Positions 10,002 to 19,161 of a stretch of 64,000 nucleotides of DNA are shown here, in pieces. A model generated the notes under the pieces. The model was given only the letters and a program-made list of their open reading frames with translations. It was not told the DNA's origin and did not search any database. The position numbers and the translations under genes are program-made. Origin of the DNA: Acidithiobacillus sp. AMEEHan (GTDB lineage: Bacteria; Pseudomonadota; Gammaproteobacteria; Acidithiobacillales; Acidithiobacillaceae); the NCBI RefSeq assembly GCF_030996345.1, contig NZ_CP118747.1:2354001-2418000 (forward strand). The letters are read 5' to 3'. Numbering within the stretch: the first letter of the stretch is position 1; the number at the start of each line of letters is the position of its first letter.

Positions 10002-13000
10002 TCTCGTTCTCGGCAAGGAGTGCGGCAACATCCACGGGCACGATACTGGAAACACCCGGCTCGATCATCGTCACGCCCACCAGTTGCTCCGCTACCTGCA
10101 GAGTCAAGTGCCGATGGCTGATCAACAGGAACTGGGTTTCTTTCGCGAGCTCTCGCAACAATCGGCAAAAACGTTCGATATTGGCGTCATCGAGAGGTGC
10201 ATCGACCTCATCGAGAATACAGAATGGCGCCGGATTGAGGGCAAAGATGGCGAAGACCAGGGCAATGGCGGTCAGGGCCTTTTCGCCGCCAGATAGCTGC
10301 TGCAAGGTGCTATTGCGCTTGCCTGGCGGCTGTGCTCGCAGCAGCAGACCGGCCACAAGCGGATCACCGGCGCAAAGCGCAAGGGCTGCCATACCACCGC
10401 CGAACAGCTCGGCAAAATATTGCTGCAACCCGCGATTCACTTGTTCCAGGGTGTGTTGAAAGCGCTCCAGGGTCTCCGCGTCCATCGCCGCCATGGCGCT
10501 CTCCAGGCTGAGCAGGGCCTGATCGACATCCGCCACCTGCGCGGCTAAATCGCCCTGACGCTCCCTGAGTTCTGCGAGTTCCTCCTCGGCGGCTAGGTTG
10601 ACGTTGCCAAGTCGAACGATGGCTGCCTGAAGGCGCTGCAGCTCCGTTTGTGGAGTGCCATTTTCGGGCATCGGTCCTGGGCTCTCGCCCAGAATCGCGG
10701 CCAGTTCCTGCGCCATCTGCAAAAGCTCCTGGTGACGTTCCTCGAGGTGGGCAAGCTCCGCCTCCTGTTTGGCTCGTCGCACCTCGGTCTGCCGTTGCTC
10801 CTGCTGTCCAGCCTGGCGTTGCTGATCAAGAGTGCGAAGCTGCTCGCGCAGTTTTTCACCCGCTTCCTGTAATTGTGTCAACCGCTGCTGGGCAGCACTA
10901 CGACGGGCCAGCTGCCGGCGACGGCGCTCATCCGCGTCGGGGAGATCCGCCTGCCAGCGCTCCCGGGCGCTGTCGAGCTCAGCCAGCGCCTGCGCCGCAC
11001 GCTCGCCTTCCTCTGCCAGACTTTGCAGGCGCTCCCTGGCCATCTGCTGCTCATTTTCGAGGCGCTGCTGCTCCAGCGCCGCGCGTTGGCCCTCATCCCG
11101 CAGGCGGGCAAAACGCTGCCTCTGCTCTTGTTGCGCTCGCCGGCGATCATCGAGGCTCCGCCGAGCTTCTTCCTCCTGTTGGCGAAGCCCTGCCGCCCGC
11201 GTGCGCTCCCGCCGCAGCTCTTCGTCCAGTCGGGTATGGCGCTGTCTGAGTTGTAGCAGCTCCACGTCCAGATGCTCACATTCTTCCCTCTCGGCCGCAG
11301 CCCGTTGCCGTTCAGCCACGAGGGTGCTTTGCCACTCGGCGAGTCTTTCCCGCGCTTGCGCTAATTTCGCCTGTGCCGCTTGCGCTTGTCGGCGCAGATC
11401 CTGCTCTTGGCGGCGGGCCAGCGCCAATTCCTCGCGGCTCTTGTGCAGCGCCTGCTCTGCCTGGCTTGCTCTACCCTCCAATTCCGGCAGGTACGCGCCG
11501 ATTTCCTCCAGTTCACGGCGTACGCGCAGCCAACTGGTTGCATCCGCCTCTGTCCCCAAACGCCACAGACCCGTGGCAGAGAGCAATTCACCGTCGGGTG
11601 TAAGCCAATGCTCGCCGGCTTGCAACTCCGCAATATGCAGCATGGCACTGTTCAGGTCGGTGCAACAACGCAGGCCCCAAAGCCAAGGCAAAAGTGCCTC
11701 TTTCCAAGGGTCTTCCAGCCGCAGTCGATGCCATAGGGCATCCTCTGGTAGGGAGGCAGCTGGCTTGGTCGGAGAAACCCAGAGCCAGCTGCCAGGGCCT
11801 GGCGGAAGTGTATCCGCTTCGCTGAGCACGGCGTGCAGGCGTTCGCCCAGCACCAGCTCGACCGCCCGTTCCCATTCCGCATCTACCGCCAATATTCCAC
11901 TTAGCGCCCTGTCTGCATCACTCCGCCCCTGTTTCTGCAAGCCCCGCGCGAGACGTTCCAGGGCATCCCGCTGCGCGCGGCGACGCTGTAGCTCGTCGCG
12001 CAGCCGTTGCCAGTCCTCCTGGGCCTGCTCGACTGCCATCGTGAGTCGTGCCAGGTTCTGCTCGGTAGCCACGAGCTCAGCCTCAACCCGCTCCCGCTCG
12101 GCAGTGGCCTCATCCACCCAAGCTTGACGCCTCCCCAATTCCTCTGGCGCAGGGACTGAGCGATTCGCCAAGCGAACGCGGCGCTGTTCCATCTCCGCGA
12201 TCCGCGGCTGCAGCTCCCGCCACTGTGCTTCCTGTACTTCCACTTGGCGACGCCAGTCTTGCAACTTATCGCGCACGGCTTGCTGCACGAGTTCCGCATC
12301 ACGGACTGCCTGCTCGAGCCGATCTCGCTCCAGGTGCAACTGCTGTTCTTCCGTGCTGCGAACCTGCTCACGCTCCTGCAAGCCCTGCAACCGGGTGCGC
12401 GCCTCCTGCAACTGACGAACCCACCGCGCTTTCTCTTCCTGGATGCGCGTCTGCCGTTGGCGCTCCTCGCTTTGCCTACGCTCCAGACGTTTCCCTTCTT
12501 CCTGCAGGCGTTGCCAGTCCTGCTCGGCTAATGTTTGCTCGGCCTGCGCGGCATACTGCTCTGCTTGCGCTTCGCGCAGCTGTTCTTCCTGCTGCGCCAG
12601 CTCGTTGCGCAGAGCTTCCAGAGCAACGTGCGTCCGCAGCTCATCATCCTGCAGTGCTTGCAGTTGCATCGCGCTCGCGACGAGTTTGCCTTGCACTTGC
12701 TCCTGCTCCGCAACAATGGCTTCCAGACGCTGGACCAGTTCCCACCATTGCCAGCGCCGCTCTTCCGCACGCAGCTCCCGCAACTTGCGCGCCTGCTCGG
12801 CCTGGCGAGTCAGCCGTTGAAACTGCTGCTCCATTTCGCCATGGATATCGCGCAAACGTTGCAAATGCTCCCGAGTTTCAGCGATGCGCTGCTCGGTCTC
12901 GCGCCGTCGCTCCTTGTAGCGACTGATACCGCCCGCTTCTTCGAGCATCGCTCGCAGGTCTTCCGGCCGACTTTCGATGATCCGCCCGATGGTTCCCTGC

Positions 13001-13434
13001 TCGATGATAGCGTAGCTGCTGGCACCCAGACCGGTGCCCAAGAAGAGGTCGCCAACATCGCGCCGTCGACAGCGCGCGTCATTGATGCGGTACTGACTAT
13101 CGCCGTCGCGGGAGAGTCGCCGTTGCACGCGAATCTCTGCGGTCGCCGTCCACGGTGCCGGGGCTTTGCCGGTGGAGTTGTCAAAGAGCAGTTCCACAAC
13201 GGCTTGCTGCGCAGCCCCGCGGCTGCCGGAACCGTTGGAGATGACATCGGCCATGGCGCCACCGCGCAGTTGCCGTGCCGAAGATTCCCCTAGAACCCAG
13301 CGAATGGCGTCGATGACATTGGACTTGCCGCAGCCGTTAGGCCCAACGATCACCAGAGGATTGCGCTGCAGCTCGATGCGGGTGGCGTTGCGGAAGGATT
13401 TGAACCCGTGGAGATGGATGGCGGTGAGACGCAT
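9967..13434 (-). CDS. smc: Chromosome segregation protein SMC
   Basis: Structural-maintenance-of-chromosomes ATPase that compacts and segregates DNA as a long antiparallel coiled-coil dimer with ScpA and ScpB. The product is 1155 residues if started at the ATG at 13434 (MRLTAIHLHGFKSFRNAT), where the family begins; the frame stays open 42 codons further upstream but that part is not conserved. Walker A is VGPNGCGKSNVIDAIRWVLG near residue 30. Two Glu/Arg/Gln-rich coiled coils flank a hinge around 500-620 (LSGILAVDAEWERAVELVLG). The C-terminal head has LSGGEKALTAIALVFAIF and ILDEVDAPLDD. The neighbouring HAD gene is convergent and overlaps by 35 bp. Confidence 0.97.
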   Translation of the reverse strand: MRLTAIHLHGFKSFRNATRIELQRNPLVIVGPNGCGKSNVIDAIRWVLGESSARQLRGGAMADVISNGSGSRGAAQQAVVELLFDNSTGKAPAPWTATAEIRVQRRLSRDGDSQYRINDARCRRRDVGDLFLGTGLGASSYAIIEQGTIGRIIESRPEDLRAMLEEAGGISRYKERRRETEQRIAETREHLQRLRDIHGEMEQQFQRLTRQAEQARKLRELRAEERRWQWWELVQRLEAIVAEQEQVQGKLVASAMQLQALQDDELRTHVALEALRNELAQQEEQLREAQAEQYAAQAEQTLAEQDWQRLQEEGKRLERRQSEERQRQTRIQEEKARWVRQLQEARTRLQGLQEREQVRSTEEQQLHLERDRLEQAVRDAELVQQAVRDKLQDWRRQVEVQEAQWRELQPRIAEMEQRRVRLANRSVPAPEELGRRQAWVDEATAERERVEAELVATEQNLARLTMAVEQAQEDWQRLRDELQRRRAQRDALERLARGLQKQGRSDADRALSGILAVDAEWERAVELVLGERLHAVLSEADTLPPGPGSWLWVSPTKPAASLPEDALWHRLRLEDPWKEALLPWLWGLRCCTDLNSAMLHIAELQAGEHWLTPDGELLSATGLWRLGTEADATSWLRVRRELEEIGAYLPELEGRASQAEQALHKSREELALARRQEQDLRRQAQAAQAKLAQARERLAEWQSTLVAERQRAAAEREECEHLDVELLQLRQRHTRLDEELRRERTRAAGLRQQEEEARRSLDDRRRAQQEQRQRFARLRDEGQRAALEQQRLENEQQMARERLQSLAEEGERAAQALAELDSARERWQADLPDADERRRRQLARRSAAQQRLTQLQEAGEKLREQLRTLDQQRQAGQQEQRQTEVRRAKQEAELAHLEERHQELLQMAQELAAILGESPGPMPENGTPQTELQRLQAAIVRLGNVNLAAEEELAELRERQGDLAAQVADVDQALLSLESAMAAMDAETLERFQHTLEQVNRGLQQYFAELFGGGMAALALCAGDPLVAGLLLRAQPPGKRNSTLQQLSGGEKALTAIALVFAIFALNPAPFCILDEVDAPLDDANIERFCRLLRELAKETQFLLISHRHLTLQVAEQLVGVTMIEPGVSSIVPVDVAALLAENETTSADDRIRAG

Positions 13435-13488
13435 GGGCGCCAATTTTGCTATGATGGTGGCCGAATGAGCGATCTTGAGGAGATTTTG

Positions 13489-13914
13489 ATGCCCAGTCAA
13501 CCGAGCCGTGCATTGCAGAGTTTTCCGAACCCCAATCCCGAGCGAGATTATCTGGTGCACATGGACCTACCGGAATTCACCTGCCTCTGCCCGCTGACCG
13601 GCCAACCCGACTTTGCCCATTTTCTTCTCGATTTCGTTCCCGACCAGCGCAACGTGGAGCTGAAGTCTCTCAAGCTCTACCTCTGGAGCTATCGCAACGA
13701 AGGCGCCTTTCACGAGGCATTGACCAATCGGATCGCCGATGATCTGGTGCAGTTGCTGGAGCCGCGCTATCTACGTCTGCTAGGACGCTGGTATGTGCGC
13801 GGCGGCATCAGCACCGATGTGCTGGTGGAGCACCGGCAAGCCGGCTGGGACAATCCTTCCCTGCTGATGCAGTTGGGGCCGGCGCCTTGGACGCGCCACC
13901 AGCCGGGGCTGTGA
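13489..13914 (+). CDS. queF: NADPH-dependent 7-cyano-7-deazaguanine reductase QueF
   Basis: Reduces preQ0 to preQ1, the last free-base step before queuosine is put into tRNA. The 141-residue product is of the short (unimodal) type. FTCLCPLTGQPDFA carries the catalytic Cys and the Asp. The QueF motif is ELKSLKLYLWSYRNEGAFHE, which binds NADPH. The chosen ATG at 13489 has GAGGAG seven bases upstream; an in-frame ATG at 13465 has a weaker site. It is divergent from smc (55 bp apart), and its last 107 bp overlap the convergent dipeptidase gene. Confidence 0.95.
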   Translation: MPSQPSRALQSFPNPNPERDYLVHMDLPEFTCLCPLTGQPDFAHFLLDFVPDQRNVELKSLKLYLWSYRNEGAFHEALTNRIADDLVQLLEPRYLRLLGRWYVRGGISTDVLVEHRQAGWDNPSLLMQLGPAPWTRHQPGL

Positions 13915-14653
13915 CCCGTCCGTAGCGCGCCTGCGCGGCACCCAGACGCCAGGCCCAGAGTTGGTCCCCCAAGGAAAAATGCCACCACTCGCCGGGGTGC
14001 TGGACAAAGTCTTGCGACGCCAGAACTGCGCGTAGTAGCTCACGATGGCGATGATAGTCGGCTGCGGTGGATCCCGCCGGGGCCTTGGCAAAGTATTCCG
14101 GCACGGCGCGGTCGCTGAAGTCATCTACGGGGCCGCCCATGGGCACCAAGGCCCCCTCGGCGTCCAACAGGGTGCAATCGAGAGCCGCTCCGGTGCTGTG
14201 CGGCGGTGGGCGGGCAGGATCGGGATTCGGTACTCCCCAGAAGCGATAGACCCGTGGCGCCAATCGCTGGTAGAGCTTCGGCTCCTGCGCACACAGGGCG
14301 CTGGGGGAGTCATAGGACTGCAGATGGGACAAAGCGCCGTCCGCCGTGGCCTCCTGCAAGAACTGCCGCCAGACCATGTACGCCTGTACTTCGAGGGGGC
14401 GCCAGGCATCAAAGATCGCAATCCGCCAACCCGGCCATTGCCGTTGCAGCTCCGCCTGGGCCTTCTCCAGCGCCAGCAGTACGCCGCTACGCAGGAACCA
14501 CGGGGAATGCCCCGCATAGGGCGCGCCTGCTGCCACATAGGGGTGGGGCTCCAGACGTGGGAACAGGGCCGGAATGGCGAGCAAGGCTTCGCCGCAGTCG
14601 CAGATGGGGACTTGGCCGTAGGCGGGATGGATGCCTTCGCTCGTATCTATCAT
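13808..14653 (-). CDS. ddpX: D-alanyl-D-alanine dipeptidase (VanX/DdpX family)
   Basis: Zinc dipeptidase that splits D-Ala-D-Ala. In non-resistant bacteria it serves cell-wall peptide salvage. The 281-residue frame shows FDAWRPLEVQ (transition-state Arg), the zinc ligands in PPHSTGAALD, and the catalytic Glu with the third ligand in GEWWHFS. No signal peptide is evident, so it is probably cytoplasmic as in DdpX. The ATG at 14653 overlaps the dadA stop (ATGA), so the two are translationally coupled. The last ~35 residues are an Ala/Pro-rich tail encoded opposite queF. That tail may be a recent extension after loss of an earlier stop. A longer frame upstream is unsupported. Confidence 0.92.
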   Translation of the reverse strand: MIDTSEGIHPAYGQVPICDCGEALLAIPALFPRLEPHPYVAAGAPYAGHSPWFLRSGVLLALEKAQAELQRQWPGWRIAIFDAWRPLEVQAYMVWRQFLQEATADGALSHLQSYDSPSALCAQEPKLYQRLAPRVYRFWGVPNPDPARPPPHSTGAALDCTLLDAEGALVPMGGPVDDFSDRAVPEYFAKAPAGSTAADYHRHRELLRAVLASQDFVQHPGEWWHFSLGDQLWAWRLGAAQARYGRVTAPAGGASKAPAPTASAGKDCPSRLAGAPPAHRC

Positions 14654-15900
14654 GCGAAGCGCTCGGGTCGATAGGGCCGCGGATCGACAAAGGGTTGGGC
14701 ATCCCCCTCTAGCATCTGCGCCACCAGGCGGCCGGTAGTCGGGCCCATGGTCAGACCCTGATGACAATGACCGAAGGCGAGGAAAATGCCCGGTTGTTGG
14801 CGTAACGGACCAATGATTGGCAGCATGTCGCCGGTGCAGGGGCGATGCCCAAGCCAGGGTTCTGGGTCGAGGGCGTTGCCCAGGCCGGGGTAAAGCTTGC
14901 GCGCCGCCACCTCCGCTAACTGCAGCGGGCGCAGGGAAGGTGCATCATCGCGTTGGGCAAATTCCGCGCCCGTGGTCAGGCGCAGACCATGGCGCATCGG
15001 GGCAAGTACATAACCCGCCTCGCTGTCCAATACCGGCAGCGGGAGACCAGGTTCTGTCTTTTGCGAGTAGTGCTGATGATAGCCGCGCTTGACGAAGACC
15101 GGTGGGCGATAACCCAGGGGCTTGACCCAATCGATGGTCCAAGCACCCAGGGCCAGCACCACCCACGGCGCCTCACTGTGCAGGCTTTCCCCCTGAACCT
15201 GCCAGCCTTTCCCTGCTTTCTCCAGGGTGCGAATGTCCTGCAGCACGAACTCTCCACCCTGTTGTTGAAAGCTGCGCAGGTAGGCTTGGGATAGGGCCAC
15301 GGGTTCCACCAGCGCCAGCGGTTGCGTCCAGTGAATCGCGCCGGCCAGACCCGGACGCATCATGGGCAGTCGCTTGTCGAGCTGCGCAGCATCCCAGGCT
15401 TCGTACTCGACATCGAAATGCAGACGCTTGTAGACCGCTGCTTCGATTTCCGCCTGCCAATGCTCCGCCTCCTGAAAGACCTGCACCCAACCTCCGGGGC
15501 GGTACAGTTCGCCAGCGTCGGTCAGGGCTGCCAGGGCCATGTGGTCTTCAATACAATGACGAATCAGTGCCCCATAATCCTTGGCGCTACGACGCAGGCG
15601 ATCGGGGCGGGAGGCACGCCAATAGCGCAGAAAGGCTGGTGCCAGTGGCGGCAAGGCGCGAAACCGGTACTGCGCGCGGCTGCTGCGGTTGCCGGCATAG
15701 CGCCATAGTTCCTGGATGTCGCGGGGAAACGGCTGCGGAAAGACCGCCTCGCGTTGGATCAAGCCCGCATTGCCGTAGGAGGTGCCCTCCCCCGCTGGCT
15801 GGCGATCCCAGAGCTGCACCTGCCAGCCACGCATTTGCAAATGCAGGGCAATGGACAAGCCCACCACCCCTGCCCCGACCACAATCACCGATTTCGTCAT
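14650..15900 (-). CDS. dadA: D-amino acid dehydrogenase-like FAD oxidoreductase
   Basis: Predicted membrane-associated flavoprotein that oxidises D-amino acids (typically D-alanine) to keto acids and passes electrons to quinone. The 416-residue product opens with the FAD Rossmann motif VIVVGAGVVGLSIALHL. It has the DadA-like GTSYGNAGLIQ and the C-terminal ILAFGHCHQGLTMGPTTGRL-type closing loop (written FGHCHQGLTMGPTTGRL). The ATG at 15900 was preferred to 15924 because the sequence before it is not conserved and GGGGA lies 8 bases upstream. Together with the downstream dipeptidase it forms a D-Ala-D-Ala to pyruvate plus ammonia route. Another D-amino acid substrate is possible. Confidence 0.88.
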   Translation of the reverse strand: MTKSVIVVGAGVVGLSIALHLQMRGWQVQLWDRQPAGEGTSYGNAGLIQREAVFPQPFPRDIQELWRYAGNRSSRAQYRFRALPPLAPAFLRYWRASRPDRLRRSAKDYGALIRHCIEDHMALAALTDAGELYRPGGWVQVFQEAEHWQAEIEAAVYKRLHFDVEYEAWDAAQLDKRLPMMRPGLAGAIHWTQPLALVEPVALSQAYLRSFQQQGGEFVLQDIRTLEKAGKGWQVQGESLHSEAPWVVLALGAWTIDWVKPLGYRPPVFVKRGYHQHYSQKTEPGLPLPVLDSEAGYVLAPMRHGLRLTTGAEFAQRDDAPSLRPLQLAEVAARKLYPGLGNALDPEPWLGHRPCTGDMLPIIGPLRQQPGIFLAFGHCHQGLTMGPTTGRLVAQMLEGDAQPFVDPRPYRPERFA

Positions 15901-16006
15901 CGCTGCTATCCCCAGGAAGCCCATCGAGGATCAGCGTAGCACAGTTACTACTTGTTGATGCGTGTTATTGCTCTGGAGCTGAGAGCCCGCCCCAAAAAAA
16001 TCTTGG

Positions 16007-17578
16007 TCAGACCCGCAGATCGCCGGGCTTTTGATCCCAGTCGAAAGCCGTGAGCATATCGTAGGCGTTGCGGTCTCGCTCCGTGAGCGGCGCCAGGCCA
16101 AAGCGCGTCTCGATAAATCTGAGGATGCTGGCGGTGCTCGCCAAGTGATGATCCACTAAGCCCGCGCGCGCCCAAGGACTGATCAGTAGGGCGGGAATGC
16201 GGGTGCCAAATCCATAGTCGTCCACCACTTTGGGCGGCAGAGAATCCCAGAAGCCGCCGCCCTCGTCATAGGTGATGAAAATGGCGGTCTTTTCCCAGGC
16301 TGGTCCCTCGGCAACCGCGCGCACCAGGCGCTCGACCCAGGCCATACCGACCGCCGGCGCCGAATCAGCAGGATGTTCGTCGTGGGCAGCGCTAGCCTTC
16401 AAAAAGGAAACCCCAGGAAGACGTCCCTGACGCGCATCCTCGAGAAAATCCTCAGCGTCGCGCATGTGGCCATTGCGCACGTATTCCGGCCAGTGTGGGT
16501 AGTACTGAAAAGGATTATGGTGGGCAACATACAGCTGGCTACTGTCGATGACTGCCGAACCATCGCCGGGGCCGAAGGCGGTTTTGAGCGCCCAGGGTTT
16601 GACCCGATTCCAGTTTTCGTTGTACCAGGCCCAATCCACTTTGGCGGCATCGAGACGATCGCCAATGTTGTCGTAGGTCTGCGCCGCAGGCGGCGGGCTG
16701 ATCTTCAGCACGTCGGGCTCGCCGGCATTGGTTGGCCCTTGTACTGGCGGTAGGTCGTTGACCATTACCCGGCGATGGTCGTAAGGCAAGTCAAAGAAAG
16801 CATGCTGCAACCCCGCTTCCTTGGGATCGAAGGGCGCGATATGGGCATCTGGCACTTGCGGGTTCACACAGGAACGACAGGCTGCCAAGTAGAGCGCATT
16901 GCCGGTACTGCCACCGCTCATGGCCTGATAGAAATGATCGAAAAGGACATACTCGTGGGCCATACGGTGATAGAAAGGCAGATCCACTGCCTCGTAATGG
17001 CCAATCACCGGACCACTGGGACGCGCCAAATCAAAAGCAATATCGGCAGGGCTCATCTTGCGGAATTCGTCGCGATGCAGGTGTCGGTGCGAGCTTCCTG
17101 CTAGGGCCACAAAGAGATCCATTTTGCCGTTGTTGACCTCTGCCATCATGCGGAAGAAGCGATGCTTGGGATCCCAGCGCACATTGCCGTCGGCAGGGAT
17201 GTACGGCGCCAAATGAAACGGCTGGTTGGGCAAACTCGCCTGGGTAAAACCCTCGATTTCCGTCGGCAACGGCAAATTCGCATAGGGGATCTCGGCGGGA
17301 TTTTTCTGCAGGTTGAAGAAGCGTGGATCGATCTTTCCATCCTTGTCGAGGAGATTGACCACTTGTTGCCCATTCTTCGGCCGAAAGGTGCCGAAGTAAT
17401 GATCAAAACTCCGATTTTCCTGAAAAATGACTACGACATGCTCAATCTTACTGCGCAGCATTTGTTCATTGCTGACACCAGCCGCACGGGCCACACCCAA
17501 CAGATGGGGGCCGGCAACGGCGGCACCAGCACCGAGGCCCAGTTGCCGCAAAAAAGATCTACGACTCAAACCCGCCAC
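16007..17578 (-). CDS. Tat-exported phospholipase C / acid phosphatase family phosphoesterase
   Basis: Exported phosphoesterase of the family (PF04185) that includes bacterial phospholipases C and AcpA acid phosphatase; it would release phosphate-containing groups outside the inner membrane. The 523-residue product begins with a twin-arginine signal, SRRSFLRQLGLGAGAAVAG. Family blocks follow: IEHVVVIFQENRSFDHYFGT near residue 45 and, near the C-terminus, ITYDEGGGFWDSLPP with RIPALLISPWARAG. The start is a GTG at 17578 with AAAGGAGC upstream. It is the last gene of the exbB-exbD-tonB-RNase T2 operon, 12 bp after the RNase. The shared Pho box suggests a phosphate-starvation role. Phospholipase and phosphatase activity cannot be told apart from sequence. 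Confidence 0.88.
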   Translation of the reverse strand: MAGLSRRSFLRQLGLGAGAAVAGPHLLGVARAAGVSNEQMLRSKIEHVVVIFQENRSFDHYFGTFRPKNGQQVVNLLDKDGKIDPRFFNLQKNPAEIPYANLPLPTEIEGFTQASLPNQPFHLAPYIPADGNVRWDPKHRFFRMMAEVNNGKMDLFVALAGSSHRHLHRDEFRKMSPADIAFDLARPSGPVIGHYEAVDLPFYHRMAHEYVLFDHFYQAMSGGSTGNALYLAACRSCVNPQVPDAHIAPFDPKEAGLQHAFFDLPYDHRRVMVNDLPPVQGPTNAGEPDVLKISPPPAAQTYDNIGDRLDAAKVDWAWYNENWNRVKPWALKTAFGPGDGSAVIDSSQLYVAHHNPFQYYPHWPEYVRNGHMRDAEDFLEDARQGRLPGVSFLKASAAHDEHPADSAPAVGMAWVERLVRAVAEGPAWEKTAIFITYDEGGGFWDSLPPKVVDDYGFGTRIPALLISPWARAGLVDHHLASTASILRFIETRFGLAPLTERDRNAYDMLTAFDWDQKPGDLRV

Positions 17579-17590
17579 GTGACGCTCCTT

Positions 17591-18421
17591 TCAAGGAAGA
17601 ATATGAATGTACTTGGCACAATTGCCCTTGCGCCCGGGCATAAATGCCTCTGGACGCGGAAACTCTTGCAGGCTATCGGCACGGATGGTGACCCAGGCCT
17701 CAGTAAGGATCGTTCCCTCCCCCTGCAGCTCGTGGCCGCTATGGTTGTCTTTGCTCTCGCAACGCAGTTCGAGGGACTCCGCGTTGGGAAGATGAAATGC
17801 CGTGCTATAAGCACGGAGCAGATCGTTGCGCTTGACCCATTGCCCGCGGTGCTCCCGCACATAGGCGGTAAAGCTGCTGGCATTGACGTCGCCCAACAAG
17901 CGTAGCGCCGTCTGAAAAAAGGGATCGGGCTTTTCCCCAAAACAGGCTTCATGCTTATAGTATTCGTGCCGGTCGAGACAAACCTTGCGCATGGGCATCT
18001 GCGCGCTCAACGCAGCACTTACTTTTGGCGACAGATCGAGAGGCGGCAGAGAACAGCTATCTTTTGGAGCAGTGCTTTGGTTTTGGAACCAGAAGCAGCC
18101 ATGCTCCCACCAAGTCTTGGGTTCCATGCCGCTGGCAACGAGTTTTTGCGGGCGACTCGCCCACAAGCCATGGAGACTCCACTGTTGGCTCGCCCGCGAA
18201 CTCGGCGTCAAGCCGTCGCAGGCGGCACTCACCCGTGTCCAGGTGGCACAAACGCCGGGCTGCCAGAGCATGGCGAAGGTGTAATGCTGAAATTTCAGCC
18301 CCGGCACCGCTGGGACCACGGTGGTTTCGGCCAGAACCGGCCCCACGAATGCCGTTACGAACAACGCCAACAAAAAAACCCGTGCAAGGTGTTTCAAAGC
18401 TCCCTCCAGATCGCTGACCAT
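17591..18421 (-). CDS. Secreted ribonuclease T2 family protein
   Basis: Periplasmic or extracellular endoribonuclease that makes 3'-phosphorylated products, useful for phosphate release from RNA. The 276-residue product has a signal peptide (ARVFLLALFVTAFVGPVLA, then ETT). Both catalytic signatures are present: CAS I as QQWSLHGLW and CAS II as RHEYYKHEACF. Several cysteines suggest disulfides. The ATG at 18421 has a poorly spaced ribosome site. An internal TTG seven codons on, directly after GGAGGGAGC, gives a more typical signal peptide and may be the true start. It lies between tonB (16 bp) and the phosphoesterase gene (12 bp). Confidence 0.92.
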   Translation of the reverse strand: MVSDLEGALKHLARVFLLALFVTAFVGPVLAETTVVPAVPGLKFQHYTFAMLWQPGVCATWTRVSAACDGLTPSSRASQQWSLHGLWASRPQKLVASGMEPKTWWEHGCFWFQNQSTAPKDSCSLPPLDLSPKVSAALSAQMPMRKVCLDRHEYYKHEACFGEKPDPFFQTALRLLGDVNASSFTAYVREHRGQWVKRNDLLRAYSTAFHLPNAESLELRCESKDNHSGHELQGEGTILTEAWVTIRADSLQEFPRPEAFMPGRKGNCAKYIHILP

Positions 18422-18437
18422 CCACGCTCAGGCGATA

Positions 18438-19160
18438 TTATGAATTTGCCGACAGATGGACTTCTACATCAAAGATTGTTGCTTTTTTTGGCATGTCTTT
18501 GGTGAATGGCGGATACACTCCGGCTTTCACCGCGGCGAGAGCCGCTCGATCGATGGCACCTACCCCACTGGACTGTGCCAACTTTGCCCAAACCAGGCTG
18601 CCCGAGGGCAGTAGTTCGAAGCTGATCACCGCCTTACCACTGAGGTGCATCAAACGCACCGCCTCCGGTACTCGCGCCTGCGACTGCACCTGTGCCCGCA
18701 CCAAAGCGGCATAGCGGGCGACGGCCGCTTGCGCAAGCGCCGGGCTTGGTGCCGGAGGTGGTGGAGGCGGCGGTGTGACAGGTGGCGCTGGCGGCACTAC
18801 CGGCGCCGTCGGCAGAGGCGCCTTGGCCACAAGGGGCTTTGGCGTTGGCGCGTGATGCACCACTGGATGCGGAACCGGGCGCGGAACCGGCCGAGGAATA
18901 GGCTTCGGCAAAGGTTTTGGGACCGGTTTGGGATGCACCACCGGCTTCGGAGGTGGCGGTAAGGGCTTGGGCTTGGGCGGCTGCACCATATGAATGGCGA
19001 TACGCTTCGGCTTGGGTGGCGGCGGTGGGCTTTTCTGATTGCTGACCCAGATCAGTCCTGCCACTAGGGCGATCTCGATGACGGCACCGATGATCAACGC
19101 ACGACCGAAATACCCTTTGGGCTGTGGCGCCGAGGAACGGTTAGACAAAACAGCACCCAT
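18438..19160 (-). CDS. tonB: TonB family energy transducer
   Basis: Links proton-motive force from ExbB-ExbD to outer-membrane receptors. The 240-residue product has one N-terminal membrane anchor (ALIIGAVIEIALVAGLIWV). A long Pro-Lys and Pro-Val periplasm-spanning region follows (about residues 45-140). The C-terminal TonB domain contains SGKAVISFELLPSGSL and YPPF. The ATG at 19160 follows the exbD stop by 1 base. Since exbD is broken by an IS66 copy, this gene may be poorly expressed or left without its partner, unless another exbD exists. No TonB-dependent receptor is in the window. Confidence 0.93.
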   Translation of the reverse strand: MGAVLSNRSSAPQPKGYFGRALIIGAVIEIALVAGLIWVSNQKSPPPPPKPKRIAIHMVQPPKPKPLPPPPKPVVHPKPVPKPLPKPIPRPVPRPVPHPVVHHAPTPKPLVAKAPLPTAPVVPPAPPVTPPPPPPPAPSPALAQAAVARYAALVRAQVQSQARVPEAVRLMHLSGKAVISFELLPSGSLVWAKLAQSSGVGAIDRAALAAVKAGVYPPFTKDMPKKATIFDVEVHLSANS

Positions 19161-19161
19161 C

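Noticed and set aside
10832-12127. 431-codon Ser/Arg-rich frame on the plus strand
   Set aside because: Composition is that expected opposite the Glu/Gln/Arg-rich coiled coil of smc.
13808-14653. VanX-type gene as part of a vancomycin-resistance cluster
   Set aside because: No vanH, vanA or vanRS genes are nearby, and the partner is a D-amino acid dehydrogenase, pointing to salvage.
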